From Glacieibacterium sp964246975 (lineage in GTDB: Bacteria > Pseudomonadota > Alphaproteobacteria > Sphingomonadales > Sphingomonadaceae): a stretch of DNA of 24,998 bases. The notes under the pieces are model-generated. The model was not told the origin of the DNA. It did not search any database and saw only the letters and a program-made list of their open reading frames with translations. Position numbers and translations under genes: made by a program. Below, piece after piece: positions 21,910 to 24,998 of this stretch (the first letter of the stretch is position 1; every line of letters starts with the position of its first letter). Location of the stretch: assembly GCA_964246975.1 (NCBI GenBank), contig CAXTSL010000040.1, positions 1-24,998 on the forward strand, read 5' to 3'.

Positions 21910-22251
21910 ATGTCGTTCCTCAACCCCAGTGCCGATTTCGTTCGCCGCCGCCGCTGGATCGTCGGCGGCGGCGCGGTCGTCGCGACGGCGGCGATCGGCT
22001 GGGCGTTCTGGGAGGGCCAGGCCGCCAACCGCATGCGCCCCGACCCCAAGATCATCTATGTCGACAGCTGGGCGGCGGGCCGCAGCCGCGACGATGCGCT
22101 GGCCAGGCGCGCGTCCGACAAGGCGCAGCTGACCGCCAAACTCGCCGAATCGCGCGCCTATATCGCGTCGCTGCCGCCCGAAAAGCGCAAGGCCGCGCAG
22201 GCCGAGTACGACCGTTACCTCGCCGCGCCAAACAAGGACCGCGTCGGCTGA
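21910..22251 (+). CDS. Small membrane-anchored protein of unknown function
   Basis: The 113-residue product begins MSFLNPSADFVRRRRWIVGG and has one N-terminal membrane segment at about residues 16-34 (WIVGGGAVVATAAIGWAFW) preceded by four Arg, so the bulk should be periplasmic. A charged helical C-terminus follows (KAQLTAKLAESRAYIASLPP, EKRKAAQAEYDRYL). The ATG at 21910 has GGAG 9 bases upstream. It lies 23 bases after gltX and its stop touches the ribD frame, so it is likely part of that transcript. I do not recognise a family. Confidence 0.75.
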   Translation: MSFLNPSADFVRRRRWIVGGGAVVATAAIGWAFWEGQAANRMRPDPKIIYVDSWAAGRSRDDALARRASDKAQLTAKLAESRAYIASLPPEKRKAAQAEYDRYLAAPNKDRVG

Positions 22252-22280
22252 GCGCCGCCGTACCCGACGACGCGCGCCGG

Positions 22281-23249
22281 ATGGGCGCGGCGCTGGCACT
22301 GGCGTCGCGCGGCGTCGGCATCACCGGGGTCAACCCCAGCGTCGGCTGCGTCATCGTCGATGCGCGCGGCCATGTCGTTGGGCGCGGCACGACGGCGGCG
22401 GGCGGGCGTCCGCATGCCGAGGCGGTCGCGCTGGCGCAGGCGGGCGCGCGCGCGCGCGGCGGCACGGCGTACGTCACCCTCGAACCCTGCGCGCATGCGT
22501 CGCCGCGTGGGCCCGACTGCACCGGAGCCCTGCTGGCCAGCGGCATCGCGCGCGTCGTCGTCGCGGTCGTCGATCCCGACCCGCGCACCGCCGGACAGGG
22601 CATCGCGCGGCTGCGCGCGGGCGGCGTCGCGGTCGTCACCGGGGTGCGTGAGGCCGCGGCGCGCGCGGTAGCGTGCGGGTTCTTCAGCCGCCGACAGCGC
22701 GGACGGCCGTTCGTCACGCTCAAGCTGGCGCTGTCGCTCGACGGCTGCATCGCGCTCGGCGACGGTGCCAGCCGCTGGCTGACGGGGCCGCAGGCGCGTG
22801 CCCACGCCCATCTCGAACGCGCCCGCCACGACCTCATCGTCGTCGGGCGCGGCACGCTCGATGCCGACGATCCGGCTCTCGACGTGCGCCTGCCGGGCCT
22901 CGCCGGACGCGCCCCCCGCGCCGCGGTGCTCAGCCGCAGCCTGACCGCAATTCCCGCCGACCGGCGCCTCGCGGGCGCGCTGCTGCTGCGCGACTTTGCG
23001 GCGGTCGATGCGATGCCCGACGTGCTGACGGTGCTGGTGGAGGGCGGCGCTGGGGTGGCGACCGCGCTGCTCGCCGCCGACCGCATCGACCGGCTGCTGC
23101 TCTACCGCGCGCCGCTGCTGCTCGGCGGACGCGCCGGCGTCGACAACCTGGGTCTGCACGACCTCGGCGCGGCGCATGGGCGGTGGGCGCGGACGGGTTG
23201 CCGCGCGCTCGGTGCCGACACGCTGGAAAGCTTCGAACGGACGCGCTAA
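22281..23249 (+). CDS. ribD: Bifunctional riboflavin pyrimidine deaminase/reductase RibD
   Basis: From the ATG at 22281 the protein has 322 residues. The N-terminal deaminase has VNPSVGCVIV, HAEA with His45 and Glu47, and EPCAHASPRGPDC with Cys70 and Cys80 as zinc ligands. The reductase follows from FVTLKLALSLDGCIAL, with DLIVVGRGTLDADDP and VLVEGGAGVATALL. It carries out the second and third steps from GTP to riboflavin. Homologues usually have about 6-10 residues before the Met used here; the frame extends upstream to a CTG at 22248 that overlaps the previous stop (CTGA), with AAGGA upstream, so a non-AUG start is possible. Confidence 0.93.
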   Translation: MGAALALASRGVGITGVNPSVGCVIVDARGHVVGRGTTAAGGRPHAEAVALAQAGARARGGTAYVTLEPCAHASPRGPDCTGALLASGIARVVVAVVDPDPRTAGQGIARLRAGGVAVVTGVREAAARAVACGFFSRRQRGRPFVTLKLALSLDGCIALGDGASRWLTGPQARAHAHLERARHDLIVVGRGTLDADDPALDVRLPGLAGRAPRAAVLSRSLTAIPADRRLAGALLLRDFAAVDAMPDVLTVLVEGGAGVATALLAADRIDRLLLYRAPLLLGGRAGVDNLGLHDLGAAHGRWARTGCRALGADTLESFERTR

Positions 23250-23258
23250 CGCTCGCCC

Positions 23259-23879
23259 ATGTTCACGGGCATCATAACCGACATCGGCACTGTCCTCGAC
23301 ACCGAGGCGCGCGGCGACCTGCGCGTCCGCATCCGCTCCGCCTACGACACCGCGAGCCTTGCCATCGGTGCGTCGGTGGCGTGTTCGGGTGTCTGCCTCA
23401 CCGTCGTCGCGAAGGGCCCCGACTGGTTCGCGGTCGACGTTTCGGGCGAGACGCGGTCGACGTCGGCTCCGCTGTGGTCGGCGGGCACGCGCCTCAACCT
23501 CGAACGCGCCCTCAAGGTCGGCGACGAGCTGGGCGGGCATATCGTCACGGGACACGTCGATGCCGTCGCGCGACTGACCGCGACTGCCGCCGACGGCGCG
23601 TCGAAGCGCCTGACCTTCGTCGCACCGCCAAGCCTTGCGGGCTTCGTCGCCGCCAAGGGGTCGATCACCCTCGACGGCGTGTCGCTGACGGTCAACGACG
23701 TCGCCGACGTGGCGGACGGCGTCGAGTTCGGGGTCAACATCATCCCGCACACCGCCGCGTGGACGACGCTCGGCGACCTCACCGCGCCCGGCACCGGGGT
23801 CAATGTCGAGATCGACGTACTGGCACGCTATCTCGGGCGGATGCAGGCGATCGCGCGTTCCGATCATTTGCCCAACTGA
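23259..23879 (+). CDS. ribE: Riboflavin synthase, alpha subunit
   Basis: The 206-residue protein has the two lumazine-synthase-like halves of riboflavin synthase: MFTGIITDIGTVLDTEARGD opens the first, and LGGHIVTGHVDAVARLTATA opens the second, with ACSGVCLTVV and ITLDGVSLTVNDV as paired motifs. It dismutates 6,7-dimethyl-8-ribityllumazine to riboflavin. The ATG at 23259 is 9 bases after the ribD stop; the ribosome site is weak. Length is usual. Named ribE here (ribC in E. coli). Confidence 0.95.
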   Translation: MFTGIITDIGTVLDTEARGDLRVRIRSAYDTASLAIGASVACSGVCLTVVAKGPDWFAVDVSGETRSTSAPLWSAGTRLNLERALKVGDELGGHIVTGHVDAVARLTATAADGASKRLTFVAPPSLAGFVAAKGSITLDGVSLTVNDVADVADGVEFGVNIIPHTAAWTTLGDLTAPGTGVNVEIDVLARYLGRMQAIARSDHLPN

Positions 23880-23895
23880 GACGAGGAGACCGACA

Positions 23896-24321
23896 ATGCG
23901 CGTCATGGTATTCGTCAAGGCCACCGCCGACAGCGAGGCCGGCGCGATGCCTTCGCCCGCGCTGTTCGCGGCGATGGACCGCTTCAACGACGAGCTCGTC
24001 GCCGCCGGGGTCATGGTCGCCGGTGCCGGCCTCAAGCGCAGCGCCGAGGCCAAGCGCATCGCCTTCGACGGACCGGCGCGCACGGTCATCGACGGGCCCT
24101 TCGCCGCGACCGGCGAACTGGTCGCAGGCTTCTGGATCTGGGAGGTCGCCGATATGGACGAAGCGGTAGCGTGGGCGAAGCGCTGCCCCAACCCGATGCC
24201 CGGCCCGAGCGAGATCGAACTCCGACCGTACATCGAGGCCGAGGATCTTGCCGGACTGATCACGCCCGAAGAGCTGGCGAGCTCGCGCGACGGCGAGCGG
24301 GGGCGGCTGGGGGTCGCCTGA
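23896..24321 (+). CDS. YCII/DGPF-domain protein
   Basis: The 141-residue protein begins MRVMVFVKATADSEAGAMPS and carries the DGPFAATGELVAGFWIWEV stretch that defines the DGPF/YCII group, small ferredoxin-like dimers. Homologues are often encoded beside extracytoplasmic sigma factors, but none is near. The ATG at 23896 has GAGGAG. It lies 16 bases after ribE, so it is within the riboflavin operon. Its role there is unknown; a metabolite or cofactor repair task is a guess only. Confidence 0.85.
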   Translation: MRVMVFVKATADSEAGAMPSPALFAAMDRFNDELVAAGVMVAGAGLKRSAEAKRIAFDGPARTVIDGPFAATGELVAGFWIWEVADMDEAVAWAKRCPNPMPGPSEIELRPYIEAEDLAGLITPEELASSRDGERGRLGVA

Positions 24322-24331
24322 CTTTGCGCTA

Positions 24332-24359
24332 TTGACAGCAGAATGTGATGGCCTAATGG
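24332..24359 (+). promoter_or_regulatory. Sigma70-like promoter of ribB
   Basis: TTGACA (24332-24337) is a perfect -35 box. The best -10 box is TAATGG (24354-24359) after a 16-base spacer. The region is clearly AT-rich against its surroundings and lies in the only 67-base gap of the riboflavin cluster. The -10 box overlaps the palindrome at 24356-24381. Confidence 0.6.
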
Positions 24360-24381
24360 GATATCCCATCGAGATGGGATA
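24356..24381. promoter_or_regulatory. Nested palindrome, probable operator of ribB
   Basis: ATGGGATATCCCAT (24356-24369) is a perfect palindrome. TATCCCATC and GATGGGATA (24362-24381) form a second one with a 2-base centre. Three ATGGGAT/ATCCCAT half-sites thus overlap. It ends 7 bases before the ribB start. A dimeric helix-turn-helix protein could bind here. No FMN riboswitch is seen in this short leader. As RNA it could also fold as a 9-pair hairpin with too small a loop, so a DNA role is favoured. Confidence 0.6.
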
Positions 24382-24388
24382 ATTCGCC

Positions 24389-24998
24389 ATGAGTAGCCTG
24401 TTGATCGACCGTATCCGCAGCCTCGTCGCCGAGGGGCGCGCGACGCGCTCGGGCCTCGCCCGCGCCGCGGGTCTCCACGCCAATTCGCTGCGCAACCTCG
24501 ACGATGCCGACTGGAACCCGACCGCCGAGACGCTGCGCAAGCTCGAGGACCATATCGCCGGCAAACACCCCGCGCGGGTGATGGCGACGCCCGAGGAGAT
24601 CATCGACGAGGCGCGCAACGGGCGAATGTTCATCCTCGTCGACGACGAGGACCGCGAGAACGAGGGCGATCTCGTCATCCCGGCGCAGATGGCGACGCCC
24701 GACGCGATCAACTTCATGGCGCGCTACGGGCGCGGGCTGATCTGCCTCAGCCTCGCGAGCGAGCGGGTGCGGGCACTCGGCCTGCCGCTAATGGCGCAGC
24801 ACAACGGCACGCGCCACGCCACCGCCTTCACCGCGTCGATCGAGGCCAAGGATGGCGTCACCACGGGGATCAGCGCCGCCGACCGCGCGCGCACCATCGC
24901 CGTCGCCATCGACGCGGGCAAGGACGCAGGCGCCATCGTCTCGCCCGGCCACGTCTTCCCGCTGGTGGCGCGCGACGGCGGCGTGCTGGTGCGCGCCG
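24389..24998 (+). CDS. ribB: 3,4-dihydroxy-2-butanone-4-phosphate synthase with N-terminal helix-turn-helix, 3' end outside window
   Basis: At least 203 residues are visible. Residues 1-58 form a small helical domain with a helix-turn-helix (RSGLARAAGLHANSLRNL, 20-37) and the DWNPTAETLRKLE helix, as in XRE-type regulators. From residue 66 the DHBP synthase domain starts (TPEEIIDEARNGRMFILV) with DDEDRENEGD (85-94), ARYGRGLICLSL, NGTRHATAFT, GISAADRARTI and SPGHVFPL. It makes the four-carbon unit of riboflavin from ribulose 5-phosphate. It may continue as RibA-like sequence beyond the edge, which cannot be seen. The ATG at 24389 lies 7 bases after the palindrome, and no normal ribosome site is seen between; the fusion may regulate its own gene. 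Confidence 0.92.
   Translation, partial: MSSLLIDRIRSLVAEGRATRSGLARAAGLHANSLRNLDDADWNPTAETLRKLEDHIAGKHPARVMATPEEIIDEARNGRMFILVDDEDRENEGDLVIPAQMATPDAINFMARYGRGLICLSLASERVRALGLPLMAQHNGTRHATAFTASIEAKDGVTTGISAADRARTIAVAIDAGKDAGAIVSPGHVFPLVARDGGVLVRA

Noticed and set aside
24322..24388. FMN riboswitch upstream of ribB
   Set aside because: The gap has only 67 bases and lacks the conserved RFN element sequence; the symmetry fits a protein-binding DNA site better.

Overview
The window is about 70% GC DNA with dense, overlapping genes. The mix of a gene-transfer-agent-like capsid/tail cluster, a DUF6127-type membrane protein beside the portal gene, a ubiE-ubiB block beside mutM, and a RibB with an N-terminal helix-turn-helix suggests an alphaproteobacterium, most likely Sphingomonadales. 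That placement rests on recognised families and gene order, not on a search.

Positions 1-14246 (all minus strand) hold a head and tail cluster in the order of the Rhodobacter capsulatus GTA (RcGTA): small terminase, large terminase, portal, small membrane protein, prohead protease, major capsid protein, then connector, head closure, an HK97 gp10-like protein, tail terminator, tail tube, two tail-assembly-chaperone-type proteins, a very short tape measure and a TIM-barrel-like tail protein that runs off the left edge. Three genes not in RcGTA sit between capsid and connector: a 941-residue beta-helix/tailspike-like protein with a C-terminal 22-residue repeat, a 120-residue protein and a 93-residue protein. 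No integrase, repressor, replication or lysis gene is visible, and a sigma70-like promoter sits just upstream of the small terminase. The cluster could be a GTA-like domesticated element or a remnant prophage; the window alone does not decide. A 10-N scaffold gap at 4281-4290 breaks the connector gene, and the 189 bases beside it look foreign to that gene.

GC-rich palindromic intergenic repeats of two families fill most gaps in the cluster and recur once between ubiB and gltX. At two tail-gene junctions the repeat DNA seems to have been inserted into the start of a gene.

Positions 14247-18097 hold the cluster promoter, a large inverted repeat, a terminator, and minus-strand rnd, an enoyl-CoA hydratase gene, mutM and a small protein with a possible caspase-like His/Cys dyad. 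Positions 18098-24998 are plus strand: ubiE-ubiB (ubiquinone synthesis), gltX, a small membrane protein, then the riboflavin genes ribD, ribE, a YCII/DGPF gene, and ribB. ribB has its own AT-rich promoter whose -10 box overlaps a nested palindrome, and its product carries an N-terminal helix-turn-helix. This suggests a self-regulating enzyme and is the most attractive hypothesis in the window.
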